From the NCBI RefSeq assembly GCF_002878395.1, contig NC_061119.1:46070131-46134130 (forward strand): a DNA stretch of 64,000 nucleotides. Reading direction: 5' to 3'. The position numbers and the translations under genes were made by a program. The notes under the pieces were generated by a model. The model was given only the letters and a program-made list of their open reading frames with translations, was not told the DNA's origin and did not search any database. Source of the stretch: Capsicum annuum (taxonomy: Eukaryota > Streptophyta > Magnoliopsida > Solanales > Solanaceae). Positions within the stretch are counted from its first letter, which is position 1. The number at the start of each line of letters is the position of its first letter. Positions 54,660-64,000 of this stretch are shown here, piece after piece.

Positions 54660-57600
54660 TGTTTTACGAAGAAATTTTGACTTTTGAAAGAGTCGCCACT
54701 TAATTTTGAAGAGGAATTAAGAAACCTTTATAAAATACTTAGACAATTCAAAATAGGAAAATCGTTTAAGTTAAAGATTCTAAGTAAGAGGTTCCTATTA
54801 ACGTTTTAGGAAAGTGTTAGGCACCTAAAACGTCCGCTAACTTGCTGTTATCTGAACTGTTTGAAAATCGTCTTTGATTAACCTTGAAAGAAGTTGATTT
54901 TTGAAAAGAAAGTGATTTTAGGAATATTTTGGTGTTTATGCAAAACCAATTTTTTAGCGACTTGGCTAAGGATTTAACTAGGTTTGCAAAACACGTAAGG
55001 CAAACAAGCATAAAGAAAAAAGGGAAAGGGAGAAAGGAAGGGATTTAGACCATTGGGCCCAAATCAATGAGACCTGTCCTATTCTAATTGAGCCTTTGAC
55101 CCATTTCACCTATCCTAATCTAGTTTTCGAGCCCGTGGCTCGAGTTTTCTCCACCTGTATTAGTCTACAGATTTGGCTTCGAGGCCCAAATGAATAACTA
55201 AATAAATAAATAAATATGACAACAATAAATAAATAATGACAACAAATAAATAAACAGAAATGAGGCTCGGGTTTCGGCGTCTCTTCAAGAATGGGACTTT
55301 AACCCATTTCTCTTCTTTCGGCTCCTTGTATCCATATGCTATGTAACTGGCTTTGAATTTCCTTTTGGGGTTGACCCAATAGACATAGTGGGCCTCAATG
55401 GCCCATTTAGATGCAAAGGGAAAGAACCCATTGGGGCTCCGAAATGGATTTACATACAAACAAAGAAGAAATAAAATACATTAATATATATTCAACAAAG
55501 GTAAGGAGACATGATCAACAAAGAAAGAAATAAGAATTAACAAACGATTAACTAAAAGAAACAACGTAATACGATCCTAATCAACAATCAATAGCCAATG
55601 GAAAATAATAAGGCGTGTCTAGATCAATTCAGGAAGAAGAGACCGTATGCAAGATATAGATGGACTTTACATTTCAGCTAATAAAACACCCACACGTCTA
55701 TAACCACTGTGGACTAATTATTTGAAGCACGCCAATGTTTATGGTGCAACTGTTCAACATTAGATATTCTTAAAGTTTGGAACACCTGACAACTAATTAA
55801 ACCTTCAATCACTAATGTATGAATTATGTTCAATTACATGTAACAAATACTCAGTAGAATAAATTCAAGGAACCTCTGAAAAATTGCTTAATCGGTACAT
55901 AAGATGACCCATCCTTAAGGGTAATCATCTCAGATGAAGAAATGAACCAATCGATGCCTAATTAATTGAATCGATCAACTCATAAGTCTGCATAATTTTA
56001 AGCTACAACAGGTAATTGATGTACTGCAAAGCCACATAAGTCAGCTTATCCAGATTTATAATTAAGTTAAAACATGTGTATCATCCCGATCATATATCTG
56101 GAAAGAGAAATGAAGTGTTCAGTCTACAAAACTCGCATGGCTTTCTTTGGGAACAATTGCTTCTCTAAGAAAAACTCAAATTCGATAAAACCAAGCAAGT
56201 GAAAAGGACAATAAACATCTAGGCGAAGTTATTTGCAAAGAAGGAACAAAACAACATTTTCTCCTTTTTTTAGTCAACACCCAACAAGAACGCGATTCGC
56301 ACTTCAGAAATACATCTGCGAGGTCCTCCTCACCCTCTTTTCAGCCTCAACTCGAAATGAATTTTCGAAAGTCGAAAGCAGGGTCATCAAGAGTTCATAG
56401 GATTGTCAACTTACCAAAGATGTATACCCATCATCTCTATCAATCTTAAAAGTCCAGAGCTATGAGGTAGTCTGAGTCCAGCTGATCTAGGAAATTAAAG
56501 CACCACCGGTGACCTCGAATTAAGGACAAGACTCAAGAAAATTGGGGTGAATCAAAGCGAAGTTACACTCAAGAAGACGTAACTTAGAATAAAATAAGGA
56601 TGTTCAAACATAGAGACAGTGAATCAAACCATAAGCAGCATGCAAAAAGAAACGATGGGTAAATAATTAACCAACCATATTGAGGTTTGAACAATAGATT
56701 GCAAAACCGAGGGAAGCAAAATGAGGAAAAAATCATGGATCAAATGATTATAATAATAGTTAGCCTAACGTAGCAAGAAACACTAAATCAGAAAGGGAAA
56801 CGGGACACGAAAGGCAGAATCTTGATGATATATATGTAGATTCATACCACAAACTCTCAGGTAACCAACAATGTCAATTAAAAGATAGTATATTAGACAC
56901 AATCGCATTGAGAATTACAACGTGAGCACTGCCTCAGCAAGATGGCATAACAATAATCACAAAAGAACCCCTAAGGCCATTACGACTATCTATAGCAGAC
57001 AAAACCCAGCCTCATTCATGATTATTACTAAATGATTGAACTAATTCTATGGAGAAAGGGGGATGAAGCAAAAAACAATGGAATTACAAGGACGAGAGAG
57101 TTTACCTCCTTCGGGAAAGCAAAACGGGGCAATGAGCTAATTGTCAGGATGTCGACCACCGCTGGATCTCAGTGTTATCAACTCGAGACACTCCAATTAA
57201 TCAGCTAACTCTCAAAAGAAGAAAGAAACGAGAATCTTTCTACTAAAAGGAATTGTTGCTCTCAAAATTCTCTTCTGCCTCTCTTAATTTTCTTTTTTTG
57301 CATCCCTCTCTTTACCAACCTTCATTCATGAAAATCGAACCCCTTTCTTGGCTCTCCATGAGCCCTTTTATAGAAGGGATTGAGGGCATTCCAGGGATTT
57401 CCAAAAATAGCCCATTTTAATTTTGAATTCCCCCATCCAGCTCCGTTTTTGTCCTCAATCCGCACCAATTTGGGTTTGGTGGACCAATAGAATTCGGGAG
57501 AAACGAATTCTCCACCAAACCCAATAAAAAATCACCAAATATGTACCTAATCCATACCATTACCCCAAAATTTGTAGAATATAGATGTTAGATGAGCCAA

Positions 57601-58555
57601 CTCACCCTCTTTCTAGAAGCTTCTCGGATCTTTCATGGTATAATATTGCGTAGGACGCATGAAGAGGATTAAGATGGGTTGGTTGCGGGTCGATTTGACG
57701 GATTTTGATGAGTTGGAGCTGTTGATCGAGTTAGAAGGTCGGGGCGAGTTGATGGTTATTGAAGCTGGTCGGTGTTGAGATTGGGTGAAAGTTGTTTTGA
57801 TGAAGACAACAACTGAAATGGGCCGGGTCTGAAATTAGGTTGACATTGGAGTGGGCCTGGGTAGTTATTAATTTGTTGTTGGGCTGGTGAATGGGTAAAA
57901 GGGAGTGGGACGGATGGGATTTGGGCTTGTATTGTTGAAATGGGCTGTTGAAGTTGGGAACAAATGGGAGATTGATCAAGAAAGATATTTGGGCCAAAAT
58001 TGGGCAGATTAGGAAGGAATTTAGCAGTTGGGTAACTTTTGGGGTTATTTAATAAATAGCCTCAAATAGATTAGGGATTAGCCAATTTCATTTTATTTTT
58101 TGATCAAATTGAAGATTAATTGGCCAATTGCATTGCAATTGTGGTCGATTTAATTTCAATTATGGCCAAAATTAAATTGAAATCCAATTCGAATCAATAC
58201 CTCATTTAATCTCGAGCTTCTCGATTTAATAAAATCAAACACATATTTATCCAAATAAATTATTTTTGAGATTACATTATATTTGAATCAAGATTTTAAT
58301 TATTACATTTATTTTCAAATATTATCCTTAATTAAAATTAGACATTGATGAGAATGTTCATTTAAATGACATCATTTATACAATCTCGTATATGTAAATA
58401 CGAAAATTTATAATTATCATTTAAATAAAAAATTTAGCCCAAATACATATTTAAAATGCATTTATTTGGAAAAAATAATTGTTGTGATTTTATTTAAAAA
58501 TCGAAGAAACTCGAGATTTAACGTAGTTGAGGAGGGAAAAAATTAGGTGTCAACA
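54660..58555 (-). repeat. 5' LTR of element B (3896 bp)
   Basis: Plus-strand ends are TGTTTTACGAAG and AGGTGTCAACA. It is colinear with 43047-47041, with scattered substitutions and about 95 bp missing after 55500. PBS-like AGTCGCCACTTA lies at 54691-54702. Confidence 0.9.
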
Positions 58556-58560
58556 GACGT

Positions 58561-58674
58561 AAAGTGATATTTTGTACATATATAGTGACTTTCTTAATAC
58601 AAATATAGCATTTGAACTAAAGCTACTGGGTTCGGCCAAATTAGTATATCAGCTTCTAAGCTCCGCCCCTGGTC
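58561..58674. mobile_element. Right part of the small DNA element split by element B
   Basis: It ends TTCTAAGCTCCGCCCCTGG, the inverted counterpart of GGCAGAGCC at 42760. It is the continuation of 42762-43046. Confidence 0.4.
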
Positions 58675-58777
58675 AACTACAAAGCCAGATATCTAAGAAT
58701 TGCATGACTGCAACCAAGTAAAATTGGTTAACTGAAATATGGTATAACAGTACCCTATGTCAAAACCTAAACATGCT

Positions 58778-58959
58778 AGGTTTCCAGGAGCAAGAAAAGA
58801 ACACCTATAGATCAAAAAACTTCATGTGGTGTTTGTTAGGCTTCTAGGAGCAAGAGCAAGAAATACCTGTAGACAAAAGACTTCATATGGTGTTTGTTAG
58901 GCTTCTAGGAGCAAGAGTAAGAAATACCTGTAGACCAAAAGATTTCATATGGTGTTCAT
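58778..58959. repeat. Three tandem 60-61-bp units covering a splice donor
   Basis: Units start at 58778, 58838 and 58899, with AGG(T/C)TTC(C/T)AGGAGCAAG...AAATACCTGTAGAC.AAAAGA.TTCATATGGTGTT. Each unit contains the end of the dihydrolipoamide dehydrogenase exon and its GTATTT donor on the minus strand. Confidence 0.85.
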
Positions 58960-59085
58960 TCAGAAGCTCCCACATAAGATCACACACAGCTAGAAGGGCT
59001 TTGGAAGGAACACAACCCCTATTTTGCACATGTTTGTCCAACTACATCCCCTTCATCGATAGCGGTTTTCAAGCCCCGTAAAGAA
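58928..59085 (-). pseudogene. Captured plastid-type dihydrolipoamide dehydrogenase exon
   Basis: The minus strand reads [17 protein letters not shown], then after a one-base frameshift [20 protein letters not shown] and [11 protein letters not shown], ending at a GTATTT donor (58927-58922). GCVPSKALL with the upstream Cys is the redox-active disulfide region of class I flavoprotein disulfide reductases. The [11 protein letters not shown] tail fits the plastid dihydrolipoamide dehydrogenase (E3 of pyruvate dehydrogenase). The frameshift lies between the two redox cysteines. Only one exon is present; it is antisense to RepHel like the other captured fragments. Confidence 0.85.
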
Positions 59086-59090
59086 TTTTA

Positions 59091-60290
59091 ACTAATTATG
59101 TACACTATTAGCTGGAAAAATAAATGGAACCATCCTGTCAAACCCAAGTTTTCATTCTATCTAGGTTTCGACAATCAAATAATTAAATTGCATGAGTTAG
59201 AGAAATGAAATTAATTTTTTATAGGATTTCAGTCTACAATAAGCATCACCAGTGTTGTTAAAGGCTCACTTAAATCGCTCTAAGAACTGGAGCTCAGTTC
59301 AATACAACTTAAGAATTTTCGTCACTTAATTGGCATTTTAGTGTAGGCATCAATGCGATGAGGCCTTTACACCTTCATTAACAAGTTTTGGCACAACATC
59401 ATACATAACTTAACTATATTTTTTCTCATATTTTTGTCCTAATAATTATAATTTGTGTTTACATTTACATTTTCCCACATTACATTTCTATATTTTATTT
59501 GCCTCTCTTGCACTTCTATTTTCTAAAGACCATACTTAAAGATTCAATTTTCTACAAATTATCCTGCAGTAGGAACTATGCAGTAACATAGAAAAACAGA
59601 GTGCTTATTCCAGCTAGTAATTTATTCTATTGCTATGTAGAAACAATTAGTGTACGGATTAATATAGAAAGCCACCTAAACAAGTACTAAAATCAACCGA
59701 AATAGAGCAATACAACAGAAACTATTAATTTACAGATTAATATAGAAAGACACCTAAGCAAGTACTAAATCAACCGAAACAGTGCAAGACATCTTCTAAT
59801 TCAATTGAGAATATTAGGAATCACCTGAACGTAAATGGTATAAAGTATTCAACAACTAAAGAGAGCATGACTATTGGGCGAATTATCAGGACATATTTAA
59901 CTATGTTTACACGTTCTCGAATCAAGATTAAGATGACTGCTAAGAAGCAACCGTAACATTATTCTTTAAGAGATCAACATTTTGAACTTTCATCAACTAC
60001 TTTTACCTTTGCTCAATTAAAACGGTATGTGTTGGTAAATAAATTTTGGGTAGCAGAGGGTAACAAGTATAATTTATGATTTCCAACAATTAGGCAACTG
60101 ATTTGATGTATGTATGCAAGTGAAGTAAAAACTTCCTTTTCAAGTTAACAATCTCAAAAGGAAGAGGAACTTTAGCAACTTCTATTCTTGAAAAAATATA
60201 TGTTCGAATTACTGACATGCACCGAAAAACATAAATTATGAAGGACTTTTTAAGGTCAAATTGAAAAAAGGTGTTAGCTCATACGTATTT
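59091..60290. other. Helitron interior, nothing firm
   Basis: Mostly non-coding. A ~60-bp phrase is repeated at 59641-59700 and 59721-59780 (AACAATTAGTGTACGGATTAATATAGAAAG.CACCTAA.CAAGTACTAAA). Confidence 0.45.
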
Positions 60291-60420
60291 GTTTTTCAAG
60301 TTCCAATCAAGTCTCCTTTAACTGTTTCAAAAGCAGCTTTAAGTTTTGCTGCTTCACCAGTGGAAGTGTTTCCATCTCTGCAATCTTAGAATCCTTCTCT
60401 GCAATCAAAGTCTATAAGGA
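60291..60420 (-). pseudogene. Captured coiled-coil exon, unrecognised
   Basis: The minus strand reads LIAEKDSKIAEMET and then, with a frame change, TGEAAKLKAAFETVKGDLI. It is a heptad-rich coiled coil and looks like one exon of a long coiled-coil protein. Family not identified. Confidence 0.45.
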
Positions 60421-62151
60421 ACAAGGTTTTAGAAGATAGAAAGTACATTGGTCAACACACAAGTTCTATTTAATATTTCACCAAAGATAAACACATCTGA
60501 AACTCATGCATGCATCTGAAAAAAGAAGGTTAACCACATATATCTTAAATTCGTGAACACAACAACAAAATTAAACTCACAAAATAGATACATAAAATCA
60601 CACATCAAAAATTAGCTCCAATTCTCAGTTAATCAAAGCAAATAATAGCTATTGACGGAAAAGCTCACCTTGGATCTGAACATCAAGAGACAAGGCTATG
60701 GAGAGTAATGTAGAACTTCATCGGGAGTTTAAAGATTATAAACCCAAAATGAATTAATTTTTTACCTCAATAAAAGAGCTCAAAATAGTTCATCCTCTTA
60801 GAGTAATCCAGAAACAATATCACAAAGGCATCTTTATATGTGAAGTTTGGAACAACAATGAAGCTTTGAAAAGAAATAAAGAAGCAAATTAAGCTTAATT
60901 TTACTGTGAAAATAAAGTTTATTGTGAAGCAAAGCAAATCGAAAAATGGACATCACTATGCGGACAAAACATTGAAGTACTTTCTAGAACTTGAGCAGAC
61001 AAAATAACAAAGTACAAAAATATCTCTACTTTTCTAAATGATTTTTGTCTTTTTTTTTTTTTTTCATTTTGGGCCTTTCCGGATTTAGGCCATTCTTAAA
61101 CTCTCCTTCATTTTGGTCAATTAAAATTTGTCAAGTTGGCCATTTTTCCTTTTCTACGCGTTTTAAAAAATTATTAAGAAAAAGGTACATTTACTAATTA
61201 ACCTCTTAAAAATTTAGAAATTTTACAAACAATTGTGAATAATTTTAAAAAGAAATAATTTCAAGGATAATATAAAAAAATATTTAATTAATGATTTCTT
61301 AATTTAATAAGGTGGACAACTAATACGAGACAAGATTTTTTTTAAGATTACCAACTAATATTGAATAAAGGAAGTATAATATATTTTAGATGAATACACG
61401 ATTCAAAATATATATAAAAAAAAAGTTTCAAAAATTGTAATCAAAATTAAATTATATATTTTGTGATTATAAATCATCTCATTAAGAGTCAAATCGATAT
61501 TTTATACTAATAACTTTTAAATAAATGAATTGTTTATTTGGGATTTAGTAAGAAGAAAAATGTGTCATTTAATTTTGGGAATGGTGATGAAGATAATATG
61601 CATGCACAGACATACATCTTCTGTTAAATTACATTCTGAAGAAACAATATATTTGTCAAACTTTTAATTTCTTGAAATATATTTACAATAATTGTTAAAA
61701 TTGTATCATTTTACTCAATTATTCATTCCTTAAATTTAAATAATATATAATGTTTGAAGTAAATAAATATATAATGAAATAATAGATACTATATGTCATA
61801 CTAAATGTTACTAATGCATTAACAATGAATTAAAAGAATATTTTTAGAATAAAATATTCTTAATAAACACATAGTTCATGTACATAAATTTATATATTAT
61901 TGTCCTTCACTATTTTACTTTGAATTGTCTCAAAAAATTCAATATCATATTTAATCAAAAATTTGCACCTACTAATTTTTATTAAACTTTTAATGTTCAT
62001 GTAAAAATTACAACGCTCTATCTTTAATAGTATTAAACAATGAATAAATGATTGTGAATAAATGACATACTCTACAATTAATAAACTAATAAAAATGTAA
62101 ATATGATCTAAAAAATAAGATAATAATAATTATAATTTCTTATAGTAATTT
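60421..62151. other. AT-rich 3' part of Helitron H1
   Basis: Exon-like context stops around 60.8 kb; from 61.0 kb the sequence is very AT-rich without genes, leading to the terminal hairpin. Confidence 0.45.
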
Positions 62152-62177
62152 CCGCGTATCGCGGGTAATTATACTAG
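62152..62177 (+). other. H1 Helitron 3' hairpin and CTAG end
   Basis: CCGCG (62152-62156), loop TAT, CGCGG (62160-62164), nine bases, CTAG (62174-62177), then T. This is the canonical Helitron 3' terminus, which acts as the transposition stop signal. Confidence 0.85.
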
Positions 62178-62179
62178 TA

Positions 62180-64000
62180 TCTATATATACTAAATAGCAA
62201 GAAAGTTTTGAATAGATTGTTGCCAAGTGAGACAACCATGTGTTAATTTTTAGGACAAATTAGTTAGGTTAGGTAAAATTAGTTATTATTTTTTTAATTT
62301 AAAATTAAAATTAATTAAATATTTTCTATTTCAAAAAAAAAAAAAAATAGGAAGTCACAATATAAGAAAAACATGCAGTCATTATTTAAGGACTTTATAT
62401 AAGTTGTCAGATTTTATATCATTTATTAAACTTAAAATAAATTTTAATATAATTAATATATTTTAATTTAATTTATATCTTAACTATTAAGTACAAACAT
62501 TGATTTAAAATTTGATTTGTAAAATAATTTTAAAAAATAAAATCATATTTAAATTTTTTTTTACTCATTTATTTTGAGAAATAATAATAATTACACAAAA
62601 ATTCATAAAAGTTTTGGTATTGAAGTTGTCATGTTATTAGATTTTGTTACATCTGGCTAAAAATATTTAACTTCCATTTTTTAGATGAATTAGTCATTTT
62701 TTTTTTTATTCTTAAAAATATTTCAAAAACTAGAAGTTACTTTAATTTTTTTTACATAAAAGTATTTTTTAATTTAAAAAATAAGATAATTAAAAAAAAT
62801 ATTTGAATTATAACATAAATTGATTGAATTTCATTTGAAAAATAAATATACATTTATTCTAAAAAGATATTTTGACTTTACATCTTTTTAATTTTTAAAG
62901 AAAACAAAGAGATACTACAATAAAATATTACTCTATAAAAGACTAATAAACTAAACAAAACTAACTCGTGCACGTCAAATACCACATTCCTTACCCTCAC
63001 CCACCCCTTCCAACTAACTCACATATATTCGAACACTGTATTTTTTCAAATTAATATTTTAATCAGTTTAAATTTTCAAAATTTAAGCATGCAACTAATC
63101 TTATCCCTATAAAACTACCTTAATCATCACACACATCTTCTTGAAGAAATATGTTTTTCGGACTCTTATTCTTCTTTCTTTCCTCAACCACTTAAACATG
63201 GTAATACTTTTGTTCCTCATGCTACTCTTTAAGATTTCTTTCGTAATAGTTTCTGTATTTTTGATAATGAATCTTCATGATTTTAAATTTTGATTTTTAC
63301 ATAATGTTGATTGCGTACATATGATAAACTCCTTAGTTATAAGAAATGTAGGATGAAAGTTTGAGTTGTACAATAATCATATCGGGATTATTTACACATT
63401 TTATTCTTTGTTGCGGTGATTGTCCAAGATAAGAAGGTATACGATTTTTGTAAAAATATTTATTCTTTTAGTTATTTGTTTTAAAGTTTTCTATTGATTT
63501 ATGTTATGGTGGATATGCTACTTTTTTATTTTTTGGAAAGTTCATTTCGCAAATGATACTCTTTTGATATATAGTTTAGGCTGAAATTTCTATACTATGC
63601 TATTTCTCAAACTTTCTTTTGATTGATAAGAAGTCAAATGTTAGAAACAAACTTTCGAATGACGCTGAAATCAACATATAAGATAGCAAGAAGAAGAAGA
63701 ACAAGAATAGTTTGAAAGAAGAAAAAGAATTTGGAGATGAAAGTAGAAGAAGAGTTTGGAAACGGATAAACTTAATTTATTCAAGTTACTGTAATATATG
63801 CATCCTTAGTTATTTAGAGTGTATCATTTGATGGTTAGAATTGATAATTTTTTTTGATTTCTTAATTATTCTTAATTATCGATTTTGATATGATATAATT
63901 TACATGACTTAAAATCACAGGTTCACACTTCAGTTTCAAAATCAATTTTTGTTATCTTCACAAAATACTCCTAGGAGTAGTTGTATGTACAAATAATATT
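62180..64000 (+). mobile_element. Second Helitron (H2), 5' end; continues beyond the window
   Basis: It starts TCTATATATACTAAATAGCAAGAAAGTTTTG after TA, and shares the TTGCCAAGTG and TTAGGTAAAATTAGTTA blocks with H1 (19630-19740). The rest is AT-rich without genes. A possible TATA (CCTATAAAAC, 63107-63116) precedes a CT-rich leader-like stretch with CACACACATCTTCTTGAAG. Its 3' end is outside the window. Confidence 0.65.
63109..63114 (+). promoter_or_regulatory. Possible TATA box in H2
   Basis: TATAAA within CCCTATAAAACTACC, about 930 bases from the H2 5' end, followed by a CT-rich leader-like sequence. Low confidence. Confidence 0.3.

Larger units (their letters stand above)
43047..58555 (-). 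mobile_element. Gag-only LTR retrotransposon (TR-GAG-like, element B), 15.5 kb, both LTRs
   Basis: Minus-strand order: 5' LTR 58555-54660, PBS 54655-54639, gag 53484-51205, long spacer with three tandem arrays, PPT 47055-47042, 3' LTR 47041-43047. The 7.6-kb interior has no protease, RT, RNase H or integrase sequence, the definition of TR-GAG elements, which must use enzymes of related autonomous elements. TSD is GACAT (43042-43046) and GACGT (58556-58560), one mismatch. The PBS and LTR motifs indicate a Tat/Ogre-type partner. Confidence 0.85.
19624..62177 (+). mobile_element. Giant composite Helitron (H1) carrying RepHel and captured gene fragments
   Basis: The 5' end is TCTCTCTCTATATATTAAATAGC after an A (19623). 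The 3' end is a CCGCG-TAT-CGCGG hairpin (62152-62164) then CTAG (62174-62177) before a T. Between them lies a RepHel gene in the matching orientation at 34.2-40.0 kb and gene fragments on the opposite strand. Removing the solo LTR, the hAT MITE and the gag-only retrotransposon leaves about 24 kb. The pairing of these two ends is inference: other Helitron ends hidden in the AT-rich interior cannot be excluded, but the 5' end is shared with the neighbouring Helitron at 62180 and no other clear hairpin-CTAG was seen between RepHel and 62177. Confidence 0.55.

Noticed and set aside
1..64000. tRNA, rRNA, CRISPR arrays, bacterial-type operons
   Set aside because: None were seen; the window is eukaryotic and CRISPR-like periodic repeats are retrotransposon tandem arrays.

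Overview
This window is plant nuclear intergenic DNA, most likely from a eudicot and probably Solanaceae. The evidence is its AT-rich sequence, Tat/Ogre-type Gypsy elements with very long LTRs, a hAT-type MITE with TAGGGGTGTGCA ends, plant-type introns and decayed copies of plant nuclear genes. I see no intact host gene and no tRNA, rRNA or CRISPR. Everything supported here is a transposable element, a viral fossil or a gene fragment carried by an element. The family assignment is inference; the AT-rich, transposon-dominated character is direct.

Layout, left to right. 1-1110: 3' end of a LINE. 1540-7976: an endogenous pararetrovirus (Caulimoviridae, badnavirus/tungrovirus side) in two convergent blocks. 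ORF1-ORF2-movement/coat run on the plus strand and protease-RT-RNase H run on the minus strand, with stop codons 12 bases apart. 8854-10957: a 203-bp tandem duplication whose second copy was split by a 1.7-kb Mutator-like element, which itself holds a 305-bp foldback element. About 11.2-18.07 kb: a truncated Tat/Ogre-like element with one LTR, PBS and a decayed gag. 18075-18311: a Helitron 3' end. 18925: one possible CACTA end.

19624-62177 is best read as one giant Helitron, about 42.5 kb as it stands and about 24 kb once its insertions are removed. It has a TC 5' end, a plus-strand RepHel gene at 34.2-40.0 kb (decayed, but with HUH, tyrosine and Pif1 helicase motifs), and a 3' hairpin plus CTAG. 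RepHel is preceded by six tiny putative exons, all a multiple of three long and all phase 1. On the opposite strand the Helitron carries exon fragments of at least four host genes: a CMP-sialic-acid-transporter-like protein, lysyl-tRNA synthetase, theta glutathione S-transferase and plastid-type dihydrolipoamide dehydrogenase. Several unrecognised exons accompany them. Some fragments are duplicated or fused.

The Helitron has been invaded by a 2.5-kb solo LTR (TSD GAACA), a 726-bp hAT MITE that landed inside the lysyl-tRNA synthetase exon (TSD GATAAGAC), and a 15.5-kb LTR element with gag but no pol (TR-GAG-like, TSD GACAT/GACGT) sitting inside another small element. Two bases after the Helitron 3' end a related Helitron 5' end starts (62180) and runs out of the window. 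Boundaries and family names come from reading by eye; no alignment or database search was run.
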